Part shown: piece after piece, positions 42,850 to 52,188 of the stretch
How positions within the stretch are numbered: position 1 is the stretch's first letter
Layout: the number at the start of each line of letters is the position of its first letter
Origin: Actinocrinis puniceicyclus
Lineage (GTDB): Bacteria > Actinomycetota > Actinomycetes > Streptomycetales > Catenulisporaceae
Reading direction: 5' to 3'
Assembly: GCF_018283645.1 (NCBI RefSeq)
Contig: NZ_JAGSXH010000001.1
Span: forward strand, 103,887 to 167,886
Length of the DNA: 64,000 nucleotides
Position numbers and translations under genes: made by a program
The notes under the pieces: model-generated
Told to the model about the DNA's origin: nothing
Database searches by the model: none
The model's input: the letters and a program-made list of their open reading frames with translations, nothing else

Positions 42850-43701
42850 ATGAAGTCGTCACCGGTGCGCAAGCCCGGAGGTTCGCGGCCCGCACCCCGG
42901 CCGGCCGCGCCTCCGCAGTCCTTGGCGCAGCAGGCCCTGGCACAGCAGGCAGATCAGGTCACTGACGAGCAGTCGCAGGACACTGACCGGCGCGGCGCGC
43001 TCGTCGTCGTGGCCTGTATCGCGGCGGCGATCGTTCTCGCGGGCGCCGGGGCGACGGTGCTCTCGCTCCAGTCGCACGGCCCGGGCCGGGCCAGGGGCGA
43101 GCAGATCGCCGACGCGGGCGAGTCGAGCGCCGCCGCTGCGCCGGCGACCTCCGCCGCGGCCGCACCGTCCCCGTCGCCTTCACTCACCCGCTCGCCCTCG
43201 CCCCCGCCGTCGCCCTCGACGGCGCCGGCCACCTCCGCGCCGGCCAGCGCCGCGGCCGGCGGCCCGTCCGCGCCCTCGCCGTCACCGGGCCTCGGGGCCC
43301 TGGTCACCGGGACCTACACGCTCAACCGGACGATCACGGCCACCTCGAACCTGGCCCTGACGCTGACGCTGATCACGGTCGCGCCGGGCGGAACCGTCAC
43401 GATCGACGTGTCCTACCACAACAACACCGCGTCGCCGCTCATGCTCAGCTGCGGCGGCGCGCTGGACAGCGCGGCGGTCAACGTGTTGACCCGTTCCGAC
43501 GGCAAGACGTACAAGGCGACGCACTCGTACTGCTCGGACAACCCGGGCGCGGCGTTCGTGCTCAGCGCGAACGGTTCGGCCCAGAGCACGAGCCAGAGCT
43601 ACGCCGTGTTCAGCGGGGTCACCGGTCAGAACGACGGATTCATGTTCACCTGGCAGTCCGGGCAGAGCCTCACCGGGACCGTGCGGGGCATCATCTTGTA
43701 A
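42850..43701 (+). CDS. Membrane-anchored extracellular protein with Ser/Pro/Ala stalk
   Basis: This 283-residue protein has a cytoplasmic Gln/Pro-rich N-terminus of about 48 residues, one transmembrane helix (about 49-72, A-L-V-V-V-A-C-I-A-A-A-I-V-L-A-G-A), a low-complexity Ser/Pro/Ala stalk (about 90-155) and a C-terminal beta-rich domain of about 125 residues with two cysteines (L-S-C-G-G-A-L-D, H-S-Y-C-S-D). The domain's T-V-T-I-D-V-S-Y-H-N-N-T recalls an immunoglobulin-like sandwich. GGGAG precedes the ATG. It lies 117 bp after the TIR-like/NB-ARC gene on the same strand and may be its surface partner. No family is assigned. Confidence 0.7.
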   Translation: MKSSPVRKPGGSRPAPRPAAPPQSLAQQALAQQADQVTDEQSQDTDRRGALVVVACIAAAIVLAGAGATVLSLQSHGPGRARGEQIADAGESSAAAAPATSAAAAPSPSPSLTRSPSPPPSPSTAPATSAPASAAAGGPSAPSPSPGLGALVTGTYTLNRTITATSNLALTLTLITVAPGGTVTIDVSYHNNTASPLMLSCGGALDSAAVNVLTRSDGKTYKATHSYCSDNPGAAFVLSANGSAQSTSQSYAVFSGVTGQNDGFMFTWQSGQSLTGTVRGIIL

Positions 43702-43729
43702 GGGCCTTGAGCGCGTGCGGACATGGTGC

Positions 43730-43990
43730 TCACTTTCGCGGGCCGCGACCGGTCGGGCCCTGCGCGCCGCGAGCGCGCCGCGCGGCCAGCAGCGCGAGCC
43801 CGAGCAGCGTCATGACGCTTCCGCCCGCCACGCACCAGATCCACAGCACGGTGCGCAGCCACCACTGCGGGCCGTCGAGCAGTCCGCGCACGCCGAGCGC
43901 GAGCAGGATCGGGCCGGCGATCAGCGATCTGATGATAACGCTCAGGCTGACTGCCGACGGCCGGCCGACCCTACTGCGCTGCATGTTCAT
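43730..43990 (-). CDS. Small two-helix membrane protein (possible immunity protein)
   Basis: This 86-residue protein has two hydrophobic segments (V-S-L-S-V-I-I-R-S-L-I-A-G-P-I-L-L-A-L-G and L-W-I-W-C-V-A-G-G-S-V-M-T-L-L-G-L-A-L-L) and a basic C-terminus. It is the gene immediately downstream (141 bp) of the giant toxin-like gene on the same strand, the usual place for an immunity gene. An immunity role is inference. No strong ribosome site is visible; a GTG one codon earlier is an alternative start. Confidence 0.55.
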   Translation of the reverse strand: MNMQRSRVGRPSAVSLSVIIRSLIAGPILLALGVRGLLDGPQWWLRTVLWIWCVAGGSVMTLLGLALLAARRARGAQGPTGRGPRK

Positions 43991-44131
43991 CACGGTACCG
44001 CGGCGCAGGGCTGTTGACCCTCCTGGGCCGAGTGCCGTACCCCCGCAGTGCTCTGACCCGGACTGGGCCGCCCGGGGCCACCCTGACCCGGACTGGCCCG
44101 CCCCGCACTGCTCCGCCTCGGCTTGAGTGTC

Positions 44132-47100
44132 CTATGGGTGGCTCCCCTGCGTCTGACCGTTGCCCGGTGCGGTGACGGGTGCCGGCGGTTCGGGCTTGAG
44201 GTGGGCCGCCGGGTTGAGTAGCACGTCCTGCAGATACTTCTCCAGCAGTTTCTCGCCGAACTGCAGGGTGATGTCGGCCAGGCCGCCGTTGTGGAAGAGC
44301 CGGCCGGACGACATCTGATGCGCCAGCGTCCTGGCCGCGCCCACGGTGAGGTTGTCGAGCAGTCCCGCGGCGAGGCCGAGCCCGCCGTCCTTGAGCGCCT
44401 CGACGCCCGAGACCTTGACATGGTTCGGACCCACGCCGAACGCGGCGGCGGTCATCGCCGTGGACACGAAGTTGCCCAGGGCGCCCACGGCGACCGTGCC
44501 GACCCAGTAGTCGTAAGTACCGGCACGCCAACGCTGCGGGTTCTCGTTGCCCGCCCACTCGTTGTCCGCGTGCTTGTCGTGGTTGTACGGGTTGCGGTTC
44601 CAGTCCTTGCCGCCGTCGACGTTGCGCAGACCGTCGCGGGTGCCCTTGAGCCAGGTCTCGCTGATCACGCCGTACCCGGACTTGACGCCGCTCTTGACCG
44701 CGGCACCGGCGAATATCTTGCCCCAGTCGTCCGCGGTGAAGTTCCAGTTGTTCACCGCGCCGGTGATGATGATGTTGGCGGCCACGTCGATCGTGTAGTC
44801 CTGGATGAAGTCGAGCACCACCTTCTGCGCGAGCATGCTCTTGTCGCCGAGGAACGAGCCTGATGCCCCGTCGCCGACCACGAACTCGCGCCGGTTGGTC
44901 TCGCGCACGCGGCGGTTGGCGCCGCGCAGATCCGTCATCCAGCCCTTGCGCTCGATCTCGGAGCCGACCTGCTTCCAGGTGGTGCCGAGGTACCAGCGGC
45001 CGGTCGCGTTGCGCTCCCACACCCGGCCGGACGCGCCACGGAACCTCAACAGGTTGCCGTTCACATCGGTCATCCGCCACTGCTTCTGGAAGCTCTCCTT
45101 CTCCAGGTAGATGCCGGAGCCCGGGGCGGTCTCGGTGCGTTCCCGCCAGACGCCGCCGTGGTCGAACTCCTTCCACACGTTGGCGTTGGTGTACTCACGC
45201 ACCCGGCCGTCGATCAGTTCGCGCACTGTCACGCCGCCGCCGTCCAGGTCGCGCCAGCGCACTGCTTCGGTGCCCGGCGGGCGCGCGTTGCCCCACGTGC
45301 CGTCGGCCTGGCGCCACTGCCGGGCGGCGTCGGTGCCGGGCACCGGGTCGCCGTGCGCGTCGAACTTCTGCGAGCGCCAGGCCCCCGCCGCGTCCGGCTC
45401 GGCCTTCAGCGAGGTGCCCTTGTCCAGCGCCCGGAAGTCGCGGACCTGCTCGGTGCCCGCGTTGGTGACGCGGAAGTCGCGGTAGGAGTCGTCCCAGGAC
45501 CCGGTCCAGCGGGTGTTGCGACCGTTGAGCCGGAACCCGCTGCCGCCGTCGCTGCCGCGCCAGTTCCACCGCCCCACGTGCTCGTCGCCGCGACCCGCGA
45601 TCCGCACCGGGTTCGGGTGCGGGGCGCCGCCGGCGATGTCGCCCCAGCGGTCGTTGCGGCCGACGATCTGGCCCATGCTGTTGCGCGTGACCGAGATCGA
45701 CGCGCCCGGGTTGGCGACGCGGGCGCCGGGCGGATTGTTCGGGTGGTACCGGGGCTTGTCCGTGCCGAGATAGTGCACGACGTCGCCGTTGAGGTCGGTG
45801 TGCCGCTCGACCCGCTGCACTCCCCCGGCGTCGGTGAACGAGTCGATCCAGTGCTTGCCGTCGAAGGTGCGGGTGCCCTGCGCGACCACGTTCTTCCCGC
45901 TGTCCAGTTCGCGCCAGTTGAGCGTGCGCTGCGCCGGGACGCCGCCGTGCCCGCCGAGGGCGAAGGTGTCCCACCTGCCCTGGGCGTCCCGGCCGATCTC
46001 CACGGTGTGCCCGTCGTCCAGCTTGATCGTGCCGCGCACGAACACCCCGTCGCCGGCGAAGTCGGACACCGAGCCCTCGGGCGTCACGGTCCTGACTCCC
46101 TCGGAGACGACCGCGTGGTTGGCCGGGTCGTGCTCCACCCACTTGAACACCTGGAAGCGCGAGTCGCCCATCCAGAAGCCCCCGTGCGGGAAGTCGACCG
46201 CGCCGTACTTGCCGCCCAGGACGAAGGCGCCCGCTTTCGACAGCGGGTCGTCCAGGCTCTGCGGGGTCTTCCACAGGAAGTCCGGCGGCCGCTGCTCGGC
46301 GTACCGGGTGAAGGTCAGGGTGTGGCCGTTGCTCAGGGTCTCCAGGCTGCCGGTGTCCTTGGCCTGCGGCGAGAGTTCCTTGTAGCTGGTCTTGACCTGC
46401 ATGACGCCGTGCGCGTCGACGCCCAGGCCGTATTCGCGGTAGTGCTTGGCGTGCGGCAGCCCGTTGAGCGTGTTCCACTTCTGCTGCACCACGTGCGTCC
46501 GGCCGTTCGCCGAGTAGGTGTCGGTCCAGCCTGTCAGGGTATTGTCGCGTCGGCCGTCGAGCAGCTTGCCGCCCTGGGCGTCGAACCGGGTCCAGGTGAA
46601 CCCGTTGCCGCCGCGCTCGGCCCGGATCAGGCCGCCGTCCGCGGTGATCCGGTACTCGCGCACCACCTGGCCCCACTTGCCCAGGTCCCAGGAGGTGACG
46701 CCGTCGCTCTCGGTGGAGTAGTGCCGCACCCCGCCGCCGACGCGCCCGGCTGCGTCCCACTCGTGCCAGTAGCGGTGACCGCTCTCGCTGCGCAACAGTT
46801 CCAGTTCGTTGCCGTTGCCGAGGGTCTCGCGCGAGTAGAACGGGGTCTTGTCCGGGCCGGTCAGGTGCAGTGTGCCGTCGCCGCGGCGCACGGCCGCGCC
46901 GCCGCCGGTGTAGGCCGAGGGCAGCCGCGGGTCGTGTGCGCCGACCGCGCCGGCGGCGTCGTTGCGGGTCCACCGCGGACCGCCGCCCGCCCGGTAGTCG
47001 ACGGAGATGAACTGGCCGGTGGGTTTCCCGTTGGGTTTGAGGATGTTGATGCGCTCGGAGACCGGGGCTCCGGCCGCGTCGAAGACCCGCTCGTTGCCGG

Positions 47101-50100
47101 CGTGCGCGCCGCGCGTGTCGGTGAGGTGGAATCCGCCGGCCGCGTCGCGGGAGACGGTGAAATGGCCGAGTGTCGCGCCGGTCCGGTCCGTACGAACCGC
47201 GAGCGCCGGGTGCGGGCCGGTGAAGTCCGCGTGGATGTGCGTGCCGAGGTTGTCGGTCAGGTTGATCCGCTGGGTGCGCACGCCGCCGCTGAAGCGGTCG
47301 TAACCGGTGAAGTTACCGTGTGCCGGACCGGCGGTGGTGTCCGTGACGGTGAAGTGACCGTCGGGACCGCGCACCGCGTCGAGGTGCGCGACCGGTGCTC
47401 CGCCGCCGTCGTGTACTGCGATCGTCGGGGCCGCGGGGTTGCGGTAGTCGGCGCGCAGGTGGTTGCCGGTCAACGCCCCGGTCAGGTCGCGCAAGTCCAC
47501 GTGCTGCGCGACGAGGTGGCCGTTGGCGTCGAAGCTGAGCAGGTCGTTGCCGTGTGCGCGGGTCAGGTCGAAGCCGCCGCCCGGGGTGTGCGCGATGTCC
47601 CACTGCGCGCGGGCGCCGCGCGGGCCGGTGGTGGTGAACGCGTGGCCGGCCGCGTAGTCGAACTCGATGTGCCCGAATGCCGAGTTGTCGTGGTTCAGTG
47701 CGCTGATGTCCCGGCCGGTCAGCCGGCCGGTCGCGTCGAACTGCCGCCAGGTGCCGTCGGCCGGGTGGTCCAGCCGGAAGCCGTGCGCGTTCGGGGTGTA
47801 CCTCCAGCGCGTGCCGTCCCCGCCGACGTAATGCGCGTCACCGTTGACGTGGTCGATCTGCAGGTGGGTCTGGTTCGCGCCGGTGTGGTCGGTCAGGTGG
47901 ACGTCCTCGTGGGTGAGCGCGCCCCCCGCGTCGAACTGCCGCCAACGACCGTCCCCGGCCGCCGCGTGGTCGAGCCGGAAGCCGCCCTGCGGCGCGCGCG
48001 CGAAGGTCCAGTGTGTGCCGTCCCCGCCGAGGTAGGTCGCGATCGGCGGCTGTCCGCGGTGGTCGACGAGCAGGTGGTCCGGGTTCGCGGCGCCCGGTGT
48101 CTGTACACGTACTCCCTCGTCGGTGAGATGCCCGTTGGCGTCGAACTCGCGCCAGTTCCCGTTGGCCGGATGGTCGATACGCAGCGCCGCGTCGTTGGGC
48201 GGGTTGAGGTTGTACGTCCAGCGCGTGTTGTCGCCGGCGTAGCTGACCTGCCGGTTCTGGTAGTCGAAGACCAGGTGGTCGGGGTTGGCCTGGCCGCCGG
48301 AGCCGTATACGCGCACGTCCTGCGCGGTGATCTGGCCGTGGCCGTCGAACCGGCGCCAGGTGCCGTCGGTGGGGTGGTCGATCCGGAAGCCGCCCTGCGG
48401 CGTGCGCGCGAAGGTCCAGTGCGTGCCGTCGCCGCCCGGGTGGGTCGCGGTGGGGTGTGCTCCGGTGTGGTCTACCAGCAGGTGGCCCGGGTTCGCGCCG
48501 CCCGGCGCCGCGTGGACGGCGATGTTCTCGCCGGTGATGCGTCGATCCGCGCCGAATTCGCGCCAGCCGCCGTCGGTGGGGTGGTCGATCCGGAACGCGG
48601 CGCCGCCGGGCGGGTTGTGCGTGCAGGTCCAGGGCGTGCGCGCCGGGTCGCCGCCGAGGTGGGCACGACCATGCGCGTAGTCGATCTCGATGTGGGTGTG
48701 AGCCGAACCGTCGTGTTCGATCGTTGCGATGTTCTGGTGTGTCAGTGCACCGTTGTCGTCGAAGCGCTGCCAGGTGCCGTCCGGGGCGCGCAGCTCGTGG
48801 CCGGCGCCCTGCCCGGCGTGGTAGGTGAACGCGGTCGCGGTCCCGCCCGGGTGGTGGATCGTCGCCTGGCCGGCGGCCGGCCGGATCTCGACGGTGCCGA
48901 GGGGGTTTCCCGCGTGATCGGTCAGTGCGAAGCCCCGGACTTGGAGCGCGCCGGCGTCGCTGTACTCGTGGAACGCGCCGGTGCCGGGGTCGGTGAGGCG
49001 GAAACCGTGGTTGCCCACCTCGGTCAGGCGGCCCTCGAAGAGGGTGTCGCCGGTGCGCACGTCGACCAGGGCGGCGTTCTCATGCGCGGGACCGCGCGAA
49101 AGATCGATGTTGAGCTGGTGGTTCGCGCCGACCGGGCGGGTGGCGGCGAGGGGGGTGCCGTCGTCGGCGGCCCGGGTGATGTGGTCGGTGGCGCGCGAGC
49201 CGCCGAGCAGCCGGGGGCGTTCGAGCAGGGACTGACCCAGGGCGAGGTGTTCGAGGGCTTGCAGGCGTTCGGGCTGGATGTCCAGCAGCCGTAGCGCGTC
49301 CGCGGCGTTGTTGAGGTCGGCTGCCGCGGTGTGCAGGCCGGCGCTCGCCTCGGCCTGCGCCGCGCTCTGCGGGGCCTTGCCCTTGATGCGGGCGTCGGCC
49401 ATCGCGGAGGATTCCGCGCCGTGTATGTCAGGCTGCGGATGCACCGCGTTGTAGTGATCGAGTGCCTGCGTGTATTCGTGCTGCGCGGCCTTGAAATCGG
49501 TCCACGGCACGGCGACGCGCTCGCTCGGCAGACCGAACAGCCCGGGCACGCCGGCGTCGTCGTGGGCGGGCTGCGCGACGTGCTCAAGGCTGGAGGCGGC
49601 CGGTTCGGCGGCGCCGGAGACGTTTTCGGGGTGCGGCGAAGCGTGCCCGGTGCCGGCCGCGCCCTTGGCGGGCGCGATCGATGTGGCGGGCAGGGAGACG
49701 GTCACGCGGTCTATTCCGGCGGCGTCGATGCCCTGGAGGCTCGCCAGGCGGCCTTGGACGGACTCGACGGAGTCGGCGGAGAGCGCCACGTGATCCACGG
49801 AGGCGAGCTTGCCGAGGCCGACCGCCCCGGCGCCGGCTGTGCCCGTGGCCGCGGCGTTGATGCTCAGTGGTTTGACCTCAGTTGCGTGCACGGAGACGCT
49901 CCCGAGGTCCCCGGTGTGCGACCCGGTCGTACCGAGGTTCTCCATGTGCGTGCCGGTCGCACCCAAGCCAGAGGTGTGCGCACCGGTCGCGCCCAAGCCC
50001 GAGGTGTGCGCACCGTTCGTACCGAGGTTCCCCGTGTGCACGCCGACGCTGCCCGCATCGGCCGTGTGTACGCCGACGCTGCCGATTTCAGCCGTATGGG

Positions 50101-51967
50101 CCGCGGCCGGCTGGATGTTCACGGCGTGGGCGCCGAGTCCCGTGCCGGCCTCGCCCACCGAGGGCATGCCCGCATCCTTGATCACGATCGAGAAGTCGTC
50201 GAGGTGCGTGACCACGGCGCTGCCGTGGTAGACGTTGTTGATCTCGGTGGGAGTGCGCAGGTCCAGCACGCTGCCCGCGTGGCTCTGGGCGGTGTGCGAG
50301 AAGGTGGTGATCGAGCCGAGGTCGAGCTTGGTGGCCGTAGGCGTGATGACGCTCAGATGACTGAGATCGTGCGTGCCGAGCGAACCCAGGGCGCTGACGG
50401 TGCCGACCGATCCCGAGTGCCCCAGGACGCCGAGCGAGTTGAGGTTCGTCGTCGGTGTGGAGACGTCGTGGGTCAGGCCCGTGAATCCGAGCCCGAGGTC
50501 GCCGGTGAAGCCGTGCGCGACGTTCGTCGTCAGCACCTGCGTCGCCGGCGCGGGAAGGCCGTGGGCGGCGTCGGTGGTCAGCGCGTGCGTCGTCGGGGTC
50601 AGCAGCGTCGGGCCGGTCGTGAGCGTGGTGTGGACGGTGGTCAGGCCGGAGCCCGGCAGCGCGGCCGGGTCCGCGTGCAGGCCCAGCGTCAGGTCCGGGC
50701 GCGCGCCCTGGAGGCTGACCGGGGTGATCAGCCCGCCGTGCCCGGGGTCGGCGGCGAAGTGGACGTCCGAGGAGACGGACCACAGCTTCAGGCCGCCGGC
50801 GCCGCCCTCCTTGAGCCCGTTGGCGGCGACCATCTTCAACGCGAGCACCGGATCGGCGGACAGGCCGAATCCGCGTTCCAGGACGCCGACGCGGAACGCG
50901 CCGCCGAGCCCGAGATTCGCCACCTCGGTGCCCTTGACCGGAAGCACCAGCCGCACCCAGGCCCCGGTCTTGAGGTCCTGCACGATGCCGGTGCCGACCT
51001 TGCCCAGGAAGTCGCCGAGCGCCTTTCCGGTGACCAGCGCGCCGTTGGCCAGCAGGCTGGGCAGGTCCTGGATGCCGTGCATGACCCAGACCCCTGCGGT
51101 GTACACGAACTTGCCGATGGCCAGCAGCGTGTCCACGGTGAAGATGCTGGAGAAGTTGAAGCCCTTGGCCAGGCCCATCAGGTCGGCGATGGTGCCGCGG
51201 ACGAACAGCGCCCCGTCCTTGGCCGCACTGCCGATCCCCTTGATCAGGGCGGGCAGCAGCTCGGCCAGGTTCAGCCCCTCGGTGGTCGGCGCGATGATGC
51301 CGAGGAACGCCAGCAGGAACTGCCCGAAGCCGATCTTGCCCTGCCCGAAGTCCACGGCCGCCTTGACGAACAGCACCAGGTTGACCGCGAAGGCCATCAG
51401 CGCCAGCGGGCCGCCGACGATGATCGCCGGGATCAGCAGGAGCAGCGCGATCCAGCCCAGCACCTCCCAGAACATGTCCCAGCCCGAGATCGGCTGCGTA
51501 CCGCTGGAGACCGCGTCCACGGAGCCGGCCGCCGTGTTCGAGGCCGTCGTCAGGTCCGTGCCCGCCTGCGTGGCCTGGTGTGCCCATGCCTGAACCTGCG
51601 GGTCGTCGGACTTCAGGCCGGAGGACTGCGCCTTGGACAGGGCGTCGCCGGCTATCTGCTGTTGCGTGAGCATCGCCGCGTGGTAGGTGCTGACCGCGGT
51701 GTGCGCGGTGGCGAACGCGTTGCTCGCGTCGCGCATGAAGTTGATGAAGCGGCCTGAGATCTGCCCCGCCATGGCCGTCGAGGTCTGACCCACGAAGTTG
51801 CCGCTGCTGGCCGTGCCCAGCACCCGCTGCAGGGCGGTCTCGATCGTGCCGGTGGCCTGGGCCACCTGGTTCAGGTAGTCCACCACCTGCTGAAGTTCGT
51901 CCACATCGCCCGGAGTCGGGTCACCCGACAATCCCAGGGCGGACCAGTCCGACGGTCGGGAAGCCAT
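44132..51967 (-). CDS. Giant WXG/LXG-type polymorphic toxin-like protein
   Basis: The product is about 2,611 residues. The first 110 residues are a WXG-like helical domain. A hydrophobic membrane-like region follows (about 140-280), then an alanine/histidine-rich linker with decapeptide-type repeats (V-H-T-G-x-L-G, encoded near 49900-50100). About six repeats of 65-70 residues follow (core R-I-D-H-P-T-D-G-T-W-R-x-F-D, encoded at 47480-48790), then a long series of beta-hairpin repeats like RHS proteins. The last 200 residues carry hydrophobic helices and would be the effector part. No nuclease or NADase motif was recognised. The ATG at 51967 has GGAAGGA upstream. It is divergent from two WXG genes and close to type VII secretion genes. 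Confidence 0.78.
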   Translation of the reverse strand: MASRPSDWSALGLSGDPTPGDVDELQQVVDYLNQVAQATGTIETALQRVLGTASSGNFVGQTSTAMAGQISGRFINFMRDASNAFATAHTAVSTYHAAMLTQQQIAGDALSKAQSSGLKSDDPQVQAWAHQATQAGTDLTTASNTAAGSVDAVSSGTQPISGWDMFWEVLGWIALLLLIPAIIVGGPLALMAFAVNLVLFVKAAVDFGQGKIGFGQFLLAFLGIIAPTTEGLNLAELLPALIKGIGSAAKDGALFVRGTIADLMGLAKGFNFSSIFTVDTLLAIGKFVYTAGVWVMHGIQDLPSLLANGALVTGKALGDFLGKVGTGIVQDLKTGAWVRLVLPVKGTEVANLGLGGAFRVGVLERGFGLSADPVLALKMVAANGLKEGGAGGLKLWSVSSDVHFAADPGHGGLITPVSLQGARPDLTLGLHADPAALPGSGLTTVHTTLTTGPTLLTPTTHALTTDAAHGLPAPATQVLTTNVAHGFTGDLGLGFTGLTHDVSTPTTNLNSLGVLGHSGSVGTVSALGSLGTHDLSHLSVITPTATKLDLGSITTFSHTAQSHAGSVLDLRTPTEINNVYHGSAVVTHLDDFSIVIKDAGMPSVGEAGTGLGAHAVNIQPAAAHTAEIGSVGVHTADAGSVGVHTGNLGTNGAHTSGLGATGAHTSGLGATGTHMENLGTTGSHTGDLGSVSVHATEVKPLSINAAATGTAGAGAVGLGKLASVDHVALSADSVESVQGRLASLQGIDAAGIDRVTVSLPATSIAPAKGAAGTGHASPHPENVSGAAEPAASSLEHVAQPAHDDAGVPGLFGLPSERVAVPWTDFKAAQHEYTQALDHYNAVHPQPDIHGAESSAMADARIKGKAPQSAAQAEASAGLHTAAADLNNAADALRLLDIQPERLQALEHLALGQSLLERPRLLGGSRATDHITRAADDGTPLAATRPVGANHQLNIDLSRGPAHENAALVDVRTGDTLFEGRLTEVGNHGFRLTDPGTGAFHEYSDAGALQVRGFALTDHAGNPLGTVEIRPAAGQATIHHPGGTATAFTYHAGQGAGHELRAPDGTWQRFDDNGALTHQNIATIEHDGSAHTHIEIDYAHGRAHLGGDPARTPWTCTHNPPGGAAFRIDHPTDGGWREFGADRRITGENIAVHAAPGGANPGHLLVDHTGAHPTATHPGGDGTHWTFARTPQGGFRIDHPTDGTWRRFDGHGQITAQDVRVYGSGGQANPDHLVFDYQNRQVSYAGDNTRWTYNLNPPNDAALRIDHPANGNWREFDANGHLTDEGVRVQTPGAANPDHLLVDHRGQPPIATYLGGDGTHWTFARAPQGGFRLDHAAAGDGRWRQFDAGGALTHEDVHLTDHTGANQTHLQIDHVNGDAHYVGGDGTRWRYTPNAHGFRLDHPADGTWRQFDATGRLTGRDISALNHDNSAFGHIEFDYAAGHAFTTTGPRGARAQWDIAHTPGGGFDLTRAHGNDLLSFDANGHLVAQHVDLRDLTGALTGNHLRADYRNPAAPTIAVHDGGGAPVAHLDAVRGPDGHFTVTDTTAGPAHGNFTGYDRFSGGVRTQRINLTDNLGTHIHADFTGPHPALAVRTDRTGATLGHFTVSRDAAGGFHLTDTRGAHAGNERVFDAAGAPVSERINILKPNGKPTGQFISVDYRAGGGPRWTRNDAAGAVGAHDPRLPSAYTGGGAAVRRGDGTLHLTGPDKTPFYSRETLGNGNELELLRSESGHRYWHEWDAAGRVGGGVRHYSTESDGVTSWDLGKWGQVVREYRITADGGLIRAERGGNGFTWTRFDAQGGKLLDGRRDNTLTGWTDTYSANGRTHVVQQKWNTLNGLPHAKHYREYGLGVDAHGVMQVKTSYKELSPQAKDTGSLETLSNGHTLTFTRYAEQRPPDFLWKTPQSLDDPLSKAGAFVLGGKYGAVDFPHGGFWMGDSRFQVFKWVEHDPANHAVVSEGVRTVTPEGSVSDFAGDGVFVRGTIKLDDGHTVEIGRDAQGRWDTFALGGHGGVPAQRTLNWRELDSGKNVVAQGTRTFDGKHWIDSFTDAGGVQRVERHTDLNGDVVHYLGTDKPRYHPNNPPGARVANPGASISVTRNSMGQIVGRNDRWGDIAGGAPHPNPVRIAGRGDEHVGRWNWRGSDGGSGFRLNGRNTRWTGSWDDSYRDFRVTNAGTEQVRDFRALDKGTSLKAEPDAAGAWRSQKFDAHGDPVPGTDAARQWRQADGTWGNARPPGTEAVRWRDLDGGGVTVRELIDGRVREYTNANVWKEFDHGGVWRERTETAPGSGIYLEKESFQKQWRMTDVNGNLLRFRGASGRVWERNATGRWYLGTTWKQVGSEIERKGWMTDLRGANRRVRETNRREFVVGDGASGSFLGDKSMLAQKVVLDFIQDYTIDVAANIIITGAVNNWNFTADDWGKIFAGAAVKSGVKSGYGVISETWLKGTRDGLRNVDGGKDWNRNPYNHDKHADNEWAGNENPQRWRAGTYDYWVGTVAVGALGNFVSTAMTAAAFGVGPNHVKVSGVEALKDGGLGLAAGLLDNLTVGAARTLAHQMSSGRLFHNGGLADITLQFGEKLLEKYLQDVLLNPAAHLKPEPPAPVTAPGNGQTQGSHP
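47480..48790 (-). repeat. Tandem 65-70-codon repeats inside the giant toxin-like gene
   Basis: About six degenerate units each encode G-G-D-G-T-x-W-T-F, then G-G-F-R-I-D-H-P-T-D-G-T-W-R-x-F-D and L-T-x-x-D-V. Some neighbouring units are close copies at DNA level (around 48000 and 48400), so the array could expand or contract by recombination. Confidence 0.75.
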
Positions 51968-52188
51968 GTCGCGGCCGCATCCTTCCTTCGTGCGCGCGGG
52001 CTCGGCGGTACGGTCCGTGTTCGTCCAATGGTCGGCGGCCGTACAGCGCCGCGACGAGGACACGTCGAGTCCGAGGTTTGTCATAGTCATCGAACACGTT
52101 GTTGTTGTCCGCCAGTTGGCGCGCACATGAAATCGCTGGATGACGATGAACTGCGATGCGATGCGTGCCCTGCGATGGGAGAGGACGC
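51968..52188. promoter_or_regulatory. Divergent promoter region of the toxin-like and WXG genes
   Basis: A 221-bp region lies between the divergent starts of the giant gene and the WXG-domain gene. No unambiguous -35/-10 pair was found. The stretch near 52078-52120 is the least GC-rich. Confidence 0.4.

Noticed and set aside
45158..51757. Long plus-strand open frames (1,378 and 808 codons) opposite the giant toxin-like gene
   Set aside because: Val/Arg/Gly-rich shadow composition; the minus strand carries coherent repeats and a WXG-like start.
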